A stretch of DNA of 64,000 nt from Erwinia persicina (GTDB lineage: Bacteria; Pseudomonadota; Gammaproteobacteria; Enterobacterales; Enterobacteriaceae). Made by a program: the position numbers and the translations under genes. The DNA is taken from NCBI RefSeq assembly GCF_014838825.1, contig NZ_JACYMO010000012.1, positions 1 to 64,000 on the forward strand. Direction: 5' to 3'. The notes beneath the pieces were generated by a model, which ran no database searches, was not told the origin of the DNA, and saw only the letters and a program-made list of their open reading frames with translations. This document shows positions 17,433 through 25,967 of the stretch, piece after piece; within the stretch, counting starts at the first letter, position 1; each line of letters starts with the position of its first letter.

Positions 17433-18425
17433 TCAGAGTGAAGCCTCATTAACTAATGTGAGATAGCGGGAGCCAGATATGTTTTTGCCGCTAACCACAC
17501 AGACAACTTTTCGCCCGCTCAGTTCTTTTGCATAACGAAGGACCGCCGCAACGGCGGGTACTCCTGAAGGCTCGACAACATGGCTATGTAGATTAAGCAT
17601 TAACAGCATCGCTGCTTTAATTTCGGCTTCCGAAACGAGAAGGACACGATCGACGCGGTCGCGTATAAGTGGCCAGGTCATCGTTTCAGGTTCTATATAG
17701 CCACTGATACCTTCGGCGATTGACGACGTAATTTCCACAGGGATCGTTTCGCCAGCATCTTTCCAACGCGCAAATGTCGGGCTCGCTTCACTTTGTATTG
17801 CCCATACTTCGGCTGCAGGGTTTATGGCTTTGATGGCCGTTGCAATACCGGAGGCCAGGCCGCCGCCGCCAATGTTAACCAGAATAACGTCAGCGTCTGC
17901 CCAGTCTTCCATAATTTCCAGACCGACAGTGCCGCCCCCGGCAATCATCTTTTCATTATTATAGGCGGAGACGAATAGTGCGCCTGACTGTTGCGCTGCG
18001 ATAATGGCAGCCTGTCTCGCATCTTCAATATTTTCAAAAAACGTAACCTGAGCACCATAACTTTTCATCGCCGAGACCTTAATGGGGTCTGCTGACAGCG
18101 GCAAGAATATGGATACGGGTATGCCTGCTACCTGTCCCGCACAAGCAAGCCCTAAGCCATGGTTCCCCGCCGTCGGGGCGATGACGCCGGCACGTTGCTG
18201 GTCTGCGCTGAGACAGGCAAGAACGTTTGCGGCGCCTCTCAGCTTAAAGCTACCGGTATGTTGGAGATTTTCCATCTTGAGCCTGACCTCCGTCCCGACA
18301 AGGGCAGACAGCGCGAACGAAGGCACCAGCGGAGTTCTGCATACTGTTGTCTTAATTAGCCGGGAAGCTGCGTAAATATCTTTCAACGTGACACTGCCCA
18401 TTGGCCTTAGTGTGTGGTTTGTCAT
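17433..18425 (-). CDS. Threonine/serine dehydratase-like PLP enzyme
   Basis: A 330-aa fold type II PLP enzyme, the size of catabolic threonine dehydratase TdcB and serine racemase rather than of IlvA (no C-terminal ACT domain). The Schiff-base lysine is Lys61 in HTGSFKLRGAAN, the phosphate-binding Gly-rich loop is IGGGGLASG near 184-192, and the TAGNHGLGLA substrate loop is present. It would deaminate L-threonine or L-serine to 2-oxobutyrate or pyruvate, though related threo-3-hydroxyaspartate enzymes are hard to exclude. It is divergent, 51 bp away, from an ArsR-type regulator that probably controls it. Confidence 0.85.
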   Translation of the reverse strand: MTNHTLRPMGSVTLKDIYAASRLIKTTVCRTPLVPSFALSALVGTEVRLKMENLQHTGSFKLRGAANVLACLSADQQRAGVIAPTAGNHGLGLACAGQVAGIPVSIFLPLSADPIKVSAMKSYGAQVTFFENIEDARQAAIIAAQQSGALFVSAYNNEKMIAGGGTVGLEIMEDWADADVILVNIGGGGLASGIATAIKAINPAAEVWAIQSEASPTFARWKDAGETIPVEITSSIAEGISGYIEPETMTWPLIRDRVDRVLLVSEAEIKAAMLLMLNLHSHVVEPSGVPAVAAVLRYAKELSGRKVVCVVSGKNISGSRYLTLVNEASL

Positions 18426-18456
18426 AGTATGCCCGTGAAGTTATATAAGACATTAA

Positions 18457-18478
18457 CTATATAGGTAATTGGCTATAT
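18457..18478. promoter_or_regulatory. Candidate operator between dehydratase and ArsR gene
   Basis: CTATATAG (18457-18464, itself a palindrome) and CTATAT (18473-18478) form an inverted pair around GTAATTGG. The right arm overlaps the ATG of the ArsR-type gene. The left arm could include a -10 element. Binding here could block both divergent genes. Confidence 0.45.
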
Positions 18479-18815
18479 GAACAACTCAAAGACATCCATG
18501 GCCGATATCTTTCGCGCCCTCGGTAATGAGCACCGGCTCGTGATTGTCGAATGGCTGTCCGATCCAAGGTCACATTTTCCTGAGCAGCAGGACGGCGATC
18601 TGGTTAAAGATGGTGTATGTGTCGGGTTTATCACTGAAAAAATTGGGTTAAGTCAGCCCACCGTGACAGGCCATCTACAAAATCTAGCTAAAGCCGGAAT
18701 TGTGACCTCGAAACGTATCAAAAACTGGGTATTCTATAAACTTGATCGCCAAAGGATGGATGAAGCAACGGCAATGCTGTCGGAATATGGGAAGCTGGCG
18801 ACTCGCCGCTTATAG
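18477..18815 (+). CDS. ArsR-family transcriptional regulator
   Basis: A 112-aa winged-helix repressor: ADIFRALGNEHRLVIVEWL (helix 1-2), a loop with GVCVGFITEKIG, the recognition region LSQPTVTGHLQNLAKAGIV and the wing SKRIKNWVFYKL. This is the ArsR/SmtB layout. Only one Cys is present and the ELCVCDL metal site is replaced, so metal sensing by the classical alpha-3 site is unlikely and a small organic ligand is more plausible. It is divergent from the dehydratase. The leader is short and AGGT is 10 nt before the ATG. Confidence 0.83.
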   Translation: MNNSKTSMADIFRALGNEHRLVIVEWLSDPRSHFPEQQDGDLVKDGVCVGFITEKIGLSQPTVTGHLQNLAKAGIVTSKRIKNWVFYKLDRQRMDEATAMLSEYGKLATRRL

Positions 18816-18821
18816 CGGACG

Positions 18822-19514
18822 ATGTCTGGGCCAGCCTTCATTCTCTGCATAATATCGCCAGATATTATCTGGTTCACAGCCTGCAAAGACTCAATACTTT
18901 CACCTCTGGAGATGAATGACAGGTCAGGAAAAATTTATTGCCACCAGGGTGATACTTTTGGAAGAGAAACTTATTTTGTATGCTCACTGGATGCAGCCTA
19001 TACCCTGGCAGTATTATCAGACATTGAAGGTTATGATATCTATAAAAAATTCAATCAGATATGCCGTGCGAAATATAGATACACAGACGTAGAGAACATG
19101 ATGAAGAAAATCATTGACGACAGTTTGGTTATAAAAGCCACAATATCAGCACTTTTTAGTAGTCTTGTTGGTTCATTAGTATTTTTAATGTATCTTTCTT
19201 GGGGAGATAATAGCACATCCGTATTGGTTCTTATTTTTACTTACTTTTTCATCGTCATGATGAGTATTATTGGGACCATAATGGGTTCTTTAATAATTGG
19301 TGTACCATTACTGATGATTTCAGAGCGATTTTATCCTGATGCCACTGTAAAAGGTAGCTTATTTATAGTGTGCTCTACAATCTTCATGTGGCTGGTTGTA
19401 CTGGCGTGGCCTGTAACCAAGATATTTGAAATTCATTATTCGGATGTTTTGCTTTTAAGCCCCTATGCTTTCTGTTCGGCTTTCACACTTACCTATCTGG
19501 CTTACTGGAATTAA
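18822..19514 (+). CDS. Hypothetical multi-pass membrane protein
   Basis: Up to 230 aa, AT-rich, with four hydrophobic segments in the C-terminal two-thirds (TISALFSSLVGSLVFLMYL; VLVLIFTYFFIVMMSIIGTIMG; LFIVCSTIFMWLVVLAWPV; SPYAFCSAFTLTYLAYW) after a soluble N-terminal part. No family recognised. The start is uncertain: the first start codon follows the ArsR gene by 6 bp, but ATG 18912 (MNDRSGKIYC) looks like a more natural N-terminus although GGAG is directly adjacent to it. Base composition differs from the flanking catabolic genes, suggesting separate acquisition. Confidence 0.5.
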   Translation: MSGPAFILCIISPDIIWFTACKDSILSPLEMNDRSGKIYCHQGDTFGRETYFVCSLDAAYTLAVLSDIEGYDIYKKFNQICRAKYRYTDVENMMKKIIDDSLVIKATISALFSSLVGSLVFLMYLSWGDNSTSVLVLIFTYFFIVMMSIIGTIMGSLIIGVPLLMISERFYPDATVKGSLFIVCSTIFMWLVVLAWPVTKIFEIHYSDVLLLSPYAFCSAFTLTYLAYWN

Positions 19515-19812
19515 TGGACATGGCATTTTCGGGCATACTTATCCTTCCGGAGAGCCTGCTGATGTGCTCACTTACCCTCTGAACACCGGGCATCTCCTGC
19601 ATCACGCCCAGCCATGATTTCGGTATCAGGAACATCAGATTGTAAGATTCACATATTCGCGGTAATCCTGGTGGATCAGGATAAATGTTTCAGGGTTATT
19701 ACACCGTTAACGATTGCACATCATAATCAGCCGAAACTATCGCAGTGATACGTGATGCGTACGACCTGGCTGCCGATAATCGGGACAGTCCCCTGGTTAA
19801 CTGGAATTGCTG

Positions 19813-21132
19813 ATGCGCCCATCGTTACTGAAATATCTCTTTGCCTTACTGAACCGCCATCGCGGTCAGCATTCCTCTGCTTCGTTAAAAGCACTGGCTC
19901 AATCCATGCCTGTCATTGAGTTCACTCCTGCCGGCATCATCCAGAAGGCCAGCCCTCTGTTTCTGGAAACTATGGGGTATCGTGCGGAGGAAACACTGGG
20001 TCGTCATCACAGTATGTTTTGTCCTCCTTCGCTGGTTAACACACCGGCATACAGGAACTTCTGGCAGCGTCTCGCTGCTGGCGAACGTTTCAGTGATAAA
20101 TACCTTCGCCTGGCCCGGGGAGGGCGTCCCGTCTGGCTTGAGGCAAGCTATATCCCGGTAACCGACCGGCGGGGCAGAGTATTCAAAATCATCAAAATAG
20201 CTGCGGATATTTCAGAGAGAATGGAGTCTGCGCTGGAGCAGCAATCTGTGATTAATGCGATCAGCCGGTCAATGGCGATCATTTCATTCAGCCCTGGCGG
20301 CGTGGTACTCGATGCTAACGATAACTTTCTGAAAGCTACCGGCTATACGCGGGAACACGTGCTCGGGCAGCATCACAGGATGTTTTGTTCAGACAAACTC
20401 AGCGCAAGCGAAGCGTACCGGCAGTTCTGGGAGAGGCTCAATCAGGGAGAGTATTTTTCCGGTCAGTTTCCACGCCTCAACCGGAAGGGTGAACCCCTGT
20501 GGCTCCGCGCGACCTATAATCCGGTTTTTAACAGTAATGGCCAGCTCTATAAAATCGTCAAATTCGCTTCCGACGTGACGGAACAGGTCATACGCAATAA
20601 GAGTGAGCAGGATGCGGCCGTCCATGCCTGGAATATGGCCGTAGAGACGCGGGGAAGCGCTCAGGCTGGCGCAGCGGTGATTGATAACAGTATCCGGGTC
20701 ATTAACAGGATTGCGGAAAACATGAACGTTGTCTCCGCCGACATATCACGTCTTAACAGTCAGTCGGTCAGCATTGACGGTATGGTGGAAACCATCAGAG
20801 GCTTTGCCATGCAGACTCGCCTCATTGCTCTTAATGCGGCGATAGAGGCCGCAAGGGCAGGGGCATCAGGCAGGAGCTTCGCCGTTGTTGCCTCCGAGGT
20901 GCGTACCCTTGCAGCCAGCGTCAGCGGCGCGACAGAAGAAATTGAACGGATTGTCTCCGGTAACCATCAGCTGGCCAGAGAGGTTCTCAGGGGCATAGAA
21001 GTCAGTCTTGAAAATACTGGTCAGGGTGTCACCCTGATGCGTGAGGCCGGTGAGGTGATTACCAGCATCCAGCAGAATTCTGAACGTATGGAAAATGCCG
21101 TCAGGGAAGTTGCCCGCTCGGTTGACGCTTAA
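19813..21132 (+). CDS. Cytoplasmic two-PAS chemoreceptor-like protein (BdlA-like)
   Basis: A 439-aa protein without membrane helices. It has two tandem PAS domains (about 30-145 and 150-265, with near-identical LG-HH-MFC and FKIIKIAADISE / YKIVKFASDVTE motifs), then an MCP signalling domain with the hairpin core GFAMQTRLIALNAAIEAARAGASGRSFAVVASEVRTLA. This is the architecture of Pseudomonas BdlA, which couples redox or nutrient cues to biofilm dispersal and c-di-GMP. It ends soon after the signalling helix. I start at ATG 19813; upstream TTG/CTG codons lack support. The neighbouring EAL protein is a possible functional partner. Confidence 0.85.
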   Translation: MRPSLLKYLFALLNRHRGQHSSASLKALAQSMPVIEFTPAGIIQKASPLFLETMGYRAEETLGRHHSMFCPPSLVNTPAYRNFWQRLAAGERFSDKYLRLARGGRPVWLEASYIPVTDRRGRVFKIIKIAADISERMESALEQQSVINAISRSMAIISFSPGGVVLDANDNFLKATGYTREHVLGQHHRMFCSDKLSASEAYRQFWERLNQGEYFSGQFPRLNRKGEPLWLRATYNPVFNSNGQLYKIVKFASDVTEQVIRNKSEQDAAVHAWNMAVETRGSAQAGAAVIDNSIRVINRIAENMNVVSADISRLNSQSVSIDGMVETIRGFAMQTRLIALNAAIEAARAGASGRSFAVVASEVRTLAASVSGATEEIERIVSGNHQLAREVLRGIEVSLENTGQGVTLMREAGEVITSIQQNSERMENAVREVARSVDA

Positions 21133-21328
21133 TATTGGGGCCGATTCAGTGCATACCGCAGCCGAAGCACAATCGTTCGGCTTCTCAGCAGGTAACGAGC
21201 CACTCACACGTTGTCTCTGGCCCAACATACGACGTATCACAGCGTATATACGCTACCCTGTGATACCGTCTATGACCCGGTGGATCCTCTCGATGCCTCT
21301 TATGACAGTTCTCAGTGCCATCAGATAT

Positions 21329-21886
21329 CTACAGTTCTTTAATCACTCTGGCTGGATTCCCTGCAACAACACAGTTTGGCGGCACGTTTTTCGTTACCAC
21401 TGCGCCTGATGCAACAACAACATTATCGCCCAGCGTCACTCCCGGGTTAATGATTGCACGGCCGCCGATCCATACATTATGACCAATCGTAACCGGCTTA
21501 CCGTACTCTGCGCCACCGATGCGTGCCCCGGCGTCGAGAGGATGAGTGGCTGTATAGATATGTACGCCGGGCGCAAACATGCAGTTATCCCCAATACGCA
21601 CTTCACAAACATCCAGGATCACACAGTCAAAATTGGCATAGAAATTCTTGCCCAGATGAATATTATATCCATAATCGCAGCGGAAAGTTGGCTCCACGTA
21701 GGCCTTACTAAGGCCGCCTAACAGCTCAGTTAATAATTTCTGACGCAGATCTGTCTCATCTGGCGATGAATGATTGTAAAGGTGTAGCAGATTTCTTGCT
21801 TGTTTCCGTTCGCTACGCAATAACGCATCTCCGGCATCATAAAGGTCGCCAGCGATCATTTTCCGCTTTTCTTCACTCATCGTCAT
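21329..21886 (-). CDS. maa: Maltose O-acetyltransferase
   Basis: A 185-aa left-handed beta-helix acetyltransferase that moves acetyl from acetyl-CoA to glucose or maltose. The N-terminal [21 protein letters not shown] helix, the hexapeptide-repeat core with [16 protein letters not shown] (catalytic His) and the C-terminal [10 protein letters not shown] are diagnostic of the Maa/NodL/LacA group; the EKRKM start favours Maa. AAGGATAG lies 7 nt before ATG 21886. Monocistronic. LacA is the closest alternative, of interest because a LacY-like gene lies 20 kb away. Confidence 0.85.
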   Translation of the reverse strand: MTMSEEKRKMIAGDLYDAGDALLRSERKQARNLLHLYNHSSPDETDLRQKLLTELLGGLSKAYVEPTFRCDYGYNIHLGKNFYANFDCVILDVCEVRIGDNCMFAPGVHIYTATHPLDAGARIGGAEYGKPVTIGHNVWIGGRAIINPGVTLGDNVVVASGAVVTKNVPPNCVVAGNPARVIKEL

Positions 21887-22063
21887 CTGATGCTATCCTT
21901 TTAATAAAATCCATTAGTTCCCGGTGTTACTACGTGCAATTATGGCCATCTCAGCTCTGTATCATGCGGCTTTGCAACCTAAGCTTTGGTTAAACCGCAA
22001 TAAATAGCCATCTGGAAGGGGTTTAATATCATTACTGCACTTCATACCATATATATAATATGA

Positions 22064-22083
22064 GCGCACCCTCATCGGTGCGC
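22064..22083. terminator. Possible hairpin terminator
   Basis: GCGCACC-CTCATC-GGTGCGC: a perfect 7-bp stem with a 6-nt loop in the otherwise gene-free stretch 21887-22245. No long T-tract, so termination is uncertain. Confidence 0.35.
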
Positions 22084-22245
22084 ACAACGTTAATTATGTT
22101 AAATAACCTCATAGGTTCTTTCTTCATGGTTCACTGGTTCAGTCACAGAAATCAACATGTTGGTAATTTTGACTCGCCCTGATTATCAAAAATCCGCCGA
22201 TCTTATTATCGAGAACCGATAAAGATGCCTACCGGCAAGGGATAT

Positions 22246-22521
22246 TTACCATAACATCCCGGCCACGCACCGGATGTGCGCAGCCGTAGAGCTGTCAGGG
22301 CTTCGCGTTCTGATAGAGACCCAGCGGTTACCGTAGATGTCCTCAAACACAACGACCATCCCGTACTTCTCCTCTCGCGGCTCCTGGCAGAAATGGATGC
22401 CAGGAGCCTTCATAGCGTTGTAGTCGCGCCAGAAGTCGTCAGTCTGCAGGAACAGGAATACCCGCCCGCCGCACTGGTTACCGATAAAGCCTTCCTGCCG
22501 ATCGTTTGGGCAGCACTCGAT
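22246..22521 (-). pseudogene. Truncated VOC/glyoxalase-family protein
   Basis: The minus strand here reads in frame through a clear C-terminal half of a vicinal-oxygen-chelate (glyoxalase/bleomycin-resistance) protein: RVFLFLQTDDFWRDYNAMK, then GIHFCQEPREEKYG and the hallmark MVVVFEDIYGNRW. A TAA (22522-22524) closes the frame immediately upstream, and no N-terminal half is present on that side, so the gene is cut at its 5' end. After GNRW the frame runs on for about 24 unrelated residues to a stop at 22246, so the 3' end may be altered too. It is a non-functional remnant. Confidence 0.72.
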
Positions 22522-22685
22522 TTAACATAAGACTAGAATGCGGCACAGCGGGGGTAATCTGATGTTTAAACCCGGGCCGTGCTCTGTTGATGCAATCATT
22601 TCCTGCTGTCATCAATAAAGTTTGGCGGTGCGCGGCCGATACCGATCCTAGCCTGGCCCCGCTTTACGGCCGTTGAATCTGGAAT

Positions 22686-24476
22686 GTGAAACTGAATATG
22701 AGCGGGACTTTTTGTAGCGACGAAGCAAAACGCCTGGCGGCGCTTGAGATGCTCAAGGCCGATGATGCGGATCGCGATGACATTCTTCAAAAATTTACCC
22801 TGCTGGCCAGCGAACTGCTGGGCATTCCCGGCAGCTTTGTCTCGGTTCTTGATGATGAAAACCAGTTTATTAAAGCTTCCTGTAATTTTGACCTGAAACA
22901 AACGTCGCTGCAGCATGCTTTTTGCCGTCATACGCTGGAGCTGGGCAAAGTACTGGTGTGCCACGACACCCATCTTGATAGCCGGTTCAGCCAGCATCCG
23001 CTGACCCTGGGTGAACCCTTTATCCGCTTTTACGTGGGTGCCCCGCTGCGCAACCGCGACGGCATCACCATCGGCACCCTGTGCGTCACCGATATTAAGC
23101 CGCAGGCGTTTTCTGCAGAGCAGATCCGCCTGCTGGAGCTGCTGGCCAGCCTGGTCATTGGTTATCTGGATGCCTGGTATATTGCCGGCTATCAGGATGT
23201 GGTGACCCGTCTGCCAAACCGTCAGCGCCTGCTGAAAGATATTGAACTGCTGCGGCAGGCCGGCAACAACGAACCTCATCATCTGACGCTGATCGACTGC
23301 ATTGATATGCCGCGTGCCTATGAGATTGCCCGATCGGTCGGTATGAACGCCGTGGAAACCCTGCTGAGGGAGCTGACCGCTATTCTGCGCACCCGCCTCG
23401 GGCTGGAGAGTGATGACGTTCTGTATACCGTTGCGGTCGGTCGCTTTGCCCTCCTGAGCAACAGCCAGCAACGTGCGGGCGGGCGCGAAATGAGTCAGCA
23501 ACTGGGAGAGATACGCGCCCATCTGTTCGACAACATTACCATTGATGCGAAACCGCATGTTGGTGAGGTGAACTTTGTACCCACCGGGTCGGAGGTACCT
23601 GAGGTACTGCGCCGTGCGGTCAGCGCACTGCACGAAGCCATCAGCCTGAAACAGAGTTATATGGCTTATAATGCCGACAGTGATGGCCGCAGAAGTCAGC
23701 ATTTCCGGCTGCTGCACGACCTGGCCGCGGCGGTTCGCGGCGCACCGGGCCTGTATCTGGTTTATCAGCCACAGATGTCTCTGCGCCTGGGCAAGCCGGT
23801 CGGGCTGGAAACACTGCTGCGCTGGGATCATCCCGTGTACGGTAACATTCCCCCCGATGAATTTATCCCGCTGGCGGCACAAACCAGCCTGATGGAGGAA
23901 CTGACGGAATGGGTGATTGACCATACCATCGCTCAGCTTCGCCTGTGGCGCAGCAAGGGGCTGGATCTACCGGTCTCGGTCAATATGTGCATCAGTGATT
24001 TTTCGCGTGTGGACTTTGCCGATAAGCTGGAAGCCAGAATGCTCAATGCCGGATTAAAACCGGGCGATTTGTGCATAGAGTGTCTGGAGAACGAGCAGGT
24101 GCTGGAAAATGCCGATGCCAGGCGGGGACTGAATAAGCTGAAGCAGCGCGGATTCCGCATTGCGCTGGATGATTTTGGCTCCGGGTACAGCAATATTAAT
24201 ACCCTGTGCCGCATTCCGGTGGATGTGATCAAGCTGGACCGTTCGCTGATCCAGCCGCTGTCCCACGACCCGGCCAGCGAAGTGATCGCCCGCCATATCA
24301 TTACCATGCTGAAAGAGCTGCACTACGTGGTGCTGGCTGAAGGCGTGGAAGATCAAAAAACCCTGGCCTCACTGCAGCGTCTGGGCTGCGATGAAATCCA
24401 GGGTTTTTATTACTCCCGGCCGCTCATTCCTGAGGGCGTGGAGCGCTGGCTGCGTTCACATTATCCCCAGGCCTGA
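22686..24476 (+). CDS. GAF-degenerate GGDEF-EAL cyclic-di-GMP phosphodiesterase
   Basis: A 596-aa cytoplasmic protein. It has a GAF domain (about 25-165: GIPGSFVSVLDDENQFIKAS through IGTLCVTDIKPQAF), a degenerate GGDEF domain (about 170-330, the GGDEF loop replaced by VGRFALLS, so no cyclase activity), and an EAL domain (about 350-590). The EAL signature is ETL (GLETLLRW), but the metal and catalytic residues are present: Asn in VNMC, Glu in IECLENE, DDFGSGYS, Lys in IKLDRS, Glu in LAEGVED and Gln in IQGFYYSRP. It is probably an active phosphodiesterase whose GAF domain senses a ligand. GTG 22686 or ATG 22698 may be the start. Confidence 0.87.
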   Translation: MKLNMSGTFCSDEAKRLAALEMLKADDADRDDILQKFTLLASELLGIPGSFVSVLDDENQFIKASCNFDLKQTSLQHAFCRHTLELGKVLVCHDTHLDSRFSQHPLTLGEPFIRFYVGAPLRNRDGITIGTLCVTDIKPQAFSAEQIRLLELLASLVIGYLDAWYIAGYQDVVTRLPNRQRLLKDIELLRQAGNNEPHHLTLIDCIDMPRAYEIARSVGMNAVETLLRELTAILRTRLGLESDDVLYTVAVGRFALLSNSQQRAGGREMSQQLGEIRAHLFDNITIDAKPHVGEVNFVPTGSEVPEVLRRAVSALHEAISLKQSYMAYNADSDGRRSQHFRLLHDLAAAVRGAPGLYLVYQPQMSLRLGKPVGLETLLRWDHPVYGNIPPDEFIPLAAQTSLMEELTEWVIDHTIAQLRLWRSKGLDLPVSVNMCISDFSRVDFADKLEARMLNAGLKPGDLCIECLENEQVLENADARRGLNKLKQRGFRIALDDFGSGYSNINTLCRIPVDVIKLDRSLIQPLSHDPASEVIARHIITMLKELHYVVLAEGVEDQKTLASLQRLGCDEIQGFYYSRPLIPEGVERWLRSHYPQA

Positions 24477-24479
24477 GGG

Positions 24480-25865
24480 TCAGGACGCCACCCATACCGT
24501 CTGCGCATTGGTAAACTCACGCAGGCCGAAGTGTGACAGTTCGCGGCCAAAGCCGCTTTTTTTCACGCCGCCGATCGGTACGCGCGGATCGGAGAAGCTC
24601 GGTGAGTTGATAAACACACCGCCAGTTTCAATCTGTGAAGCCAGCGTCTGCGCCCGGGCCAGATCCCGGCTCCACAGGCTGCCGCCGAGGCCAAACTCGG
24701 ATTCATTGGCCATTGCCACCGCGTGAGCGGCATCATCAGCCACAATCAGCGAGGCCACCGGGCCAAACAGCTCCTGGTCGAAGCTGGTCATACCGGGTTT
24801 AACGTCACTCAGCACCGTGGGCGCATAGTAGTTACCCTCACCCGGCAGGGCATGACCGCCCACCAGCAGCGTGGCCCCCTCTTTCAGGGTGGCCTGCACC
24901 TGCGCGTCCAGTTCGTCACGCAGATCGTAGCGGGCCATCGGGCCAATCCAGGTGCCCGGCTCGCGCGGGTCGCCGATCTTCATCGCCTTCACCGCGCTGA
25001 CAAACTTCTCGCTGAACTGTTCAAAAACGGCGGCTTCCACAATGATACGTTTGGCAGAGATGCAAAGCTGGCCGTTATTCATAAACCGTCCGGCGATCGC
25101 CCCCTTCACCGCAGCATCAATATCCGCATCGGCCAGCACGATAAAGGCATCAGAACCACCCAGTTCCAGCACGCATTTCTTAATGGCGGCACCGGCCAGG
25201 GCAGCAATGGCTCCACCGGCACGTACGCTGCCGGTGACGGTGACGGCTGCAATACGTTTATCATTAATCGCCTGCGCCACGCCGTCGTTATCGGCATTGA
25301 CCACCATAAACAGCCCCTCAGGCACGCCCGCTGCCGTCAGGATCTCCTGCAACAACAGCGCACAGCCCATCACGTTCGGCGCAGGCTTCAACAGATAGCT
25401 GTTCCCCGCCAGCATGATGGGAACAGCACCGCGCAGCACCTGCCACACTGGAAAATTCCATGGCATCACCGACAGTACCGGCCCCAGCGGCAGATAATCG
25501 ACAAAGGCCTTATCGCCCTCTACCTGCGTCGGTTCACGCTCGAGGAAAGCCGGGCCGTGCTCGCCGTACCATTCGCACAGTCTGGCGCTTTTCTCGACTT
25601 CTGCCAGCCCCTGATCCACGGGTTTACCCATCTCACGGGTCATCATCTCCGCCAGGGGCTGCGCCTGCTGACGCAGGCCACCGGCGATGTTTTGCAGCAA
25701 CCTGACACGATCAGTGATGGCGCTGTGCCGCCATGTACGAAAGGCCGTATGGGTTAAGGCCAGCGCCTCATCCACCTCTGCTCCGCTGGCGAAAGGATAT
25801 CGGGCAACGACCTCACCTGTGGTGGGGTTGCGTGAAATGGCTACCGCTGAAGAAATATGCGTCAT
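24480..25865 (-). CDS. sad: NAD-dependent succinate-semialdehyde dehydrogenase (Sad/YneI)
   Basis: Oxidises succinate semialdehyde to succinate, the last step of putrescine/GABA breakdown. The 461-aa product is collinear with E. coli Sad (462 aa), sharing LPLGPVLSVMPWNFPVWQVLRGAVP, TVTGSVRAGGAI, the catalytic Glu in VLELGGS, the catalytic Cys in NNGQLC, and the C-terminal VKKSGFGRELSHFGLREF. ATG 25865 has GGGAG 6 nt upstream; a much longer frame to 26417 would run across the promoter and the divergent regulator and is rejected. It is divergent from a LysR gene just as sad is from ptrR in E. coli. Confidence 0.92.
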   Translation of the reverse strand: MTHISSAVAISRNPTTGEVVARYPFASGAEVDEALALTHTAFRTWRHSAITDRVRLLQNIAGGLRQQAQPLAEMMTREMGKPVDQGLAEVEKSARLCEWYGEHGPAFLEREPTQVEGDKAFVDYLPLGPVLSVMPWNFPVWQVLRGAVPIMLAGNSYLLKPAPNVMGCALLLQEILTAAGVPEGLFMVVNADNDGVAQAINDKRIAAVTVTGSVRAGGAIAALAGAAIKKCVLELGGSDAFIVLADADIDAAVKGAIAGRFMNNGQLCISAKRIIVEAAVFEQFSEKFVSAVKAMKIGDPREPGTWIGPMARYDLRDELDAQVQATLKEGATLLVGGHALPGEGNYYAPTVLSDVKPGMTSFDQELFGPVASLIVADDAAHAVAMANESEFGLGGSLWSRDLARAQTLASQIETGGVFINSPSFSDPRVPIGGVKKSGFGRELSHFGLREFTNAQTVWVAS

Positions 25866-25914
25866 GATGGCTCCCTTAGGTGATTCACAATGGCTCCATC
25901 CTAGTCTTGATGTG

Positions 25915-25933
25915 TATTCTTTAAAAATGAATA
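25915..25933. promoter_or_regulatory. LysR-type binding site between sad and ptrR
   Basis: TATTC-N9-GAATA is a perfect 5-bp inverted repeat of LysR T-N11-A type, centred in the 102-bp divergent gap. It is the natural site for the adjacent LysR regulator. Confidence 0.55.
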
Positions 25934-25967
25934 ATAAAGAAAATAATTTACTCAATAAGAGAATGAT

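Noticed and set aside
22596-23924. Long minus-strand open frame of 442 codons opposite the EAL gene
   Set aside because: It is antisense to a well-supported GAF-GGDEF-EAL protein and its translation is Gln/His/Arg rich without any recognisable motif.
24723-25757. Plus-strand open frame of 344 codons opposite sad
   Set aside because: Shadow of the dehydrogenase gene; rich in His/Arg/Gln with no domain.
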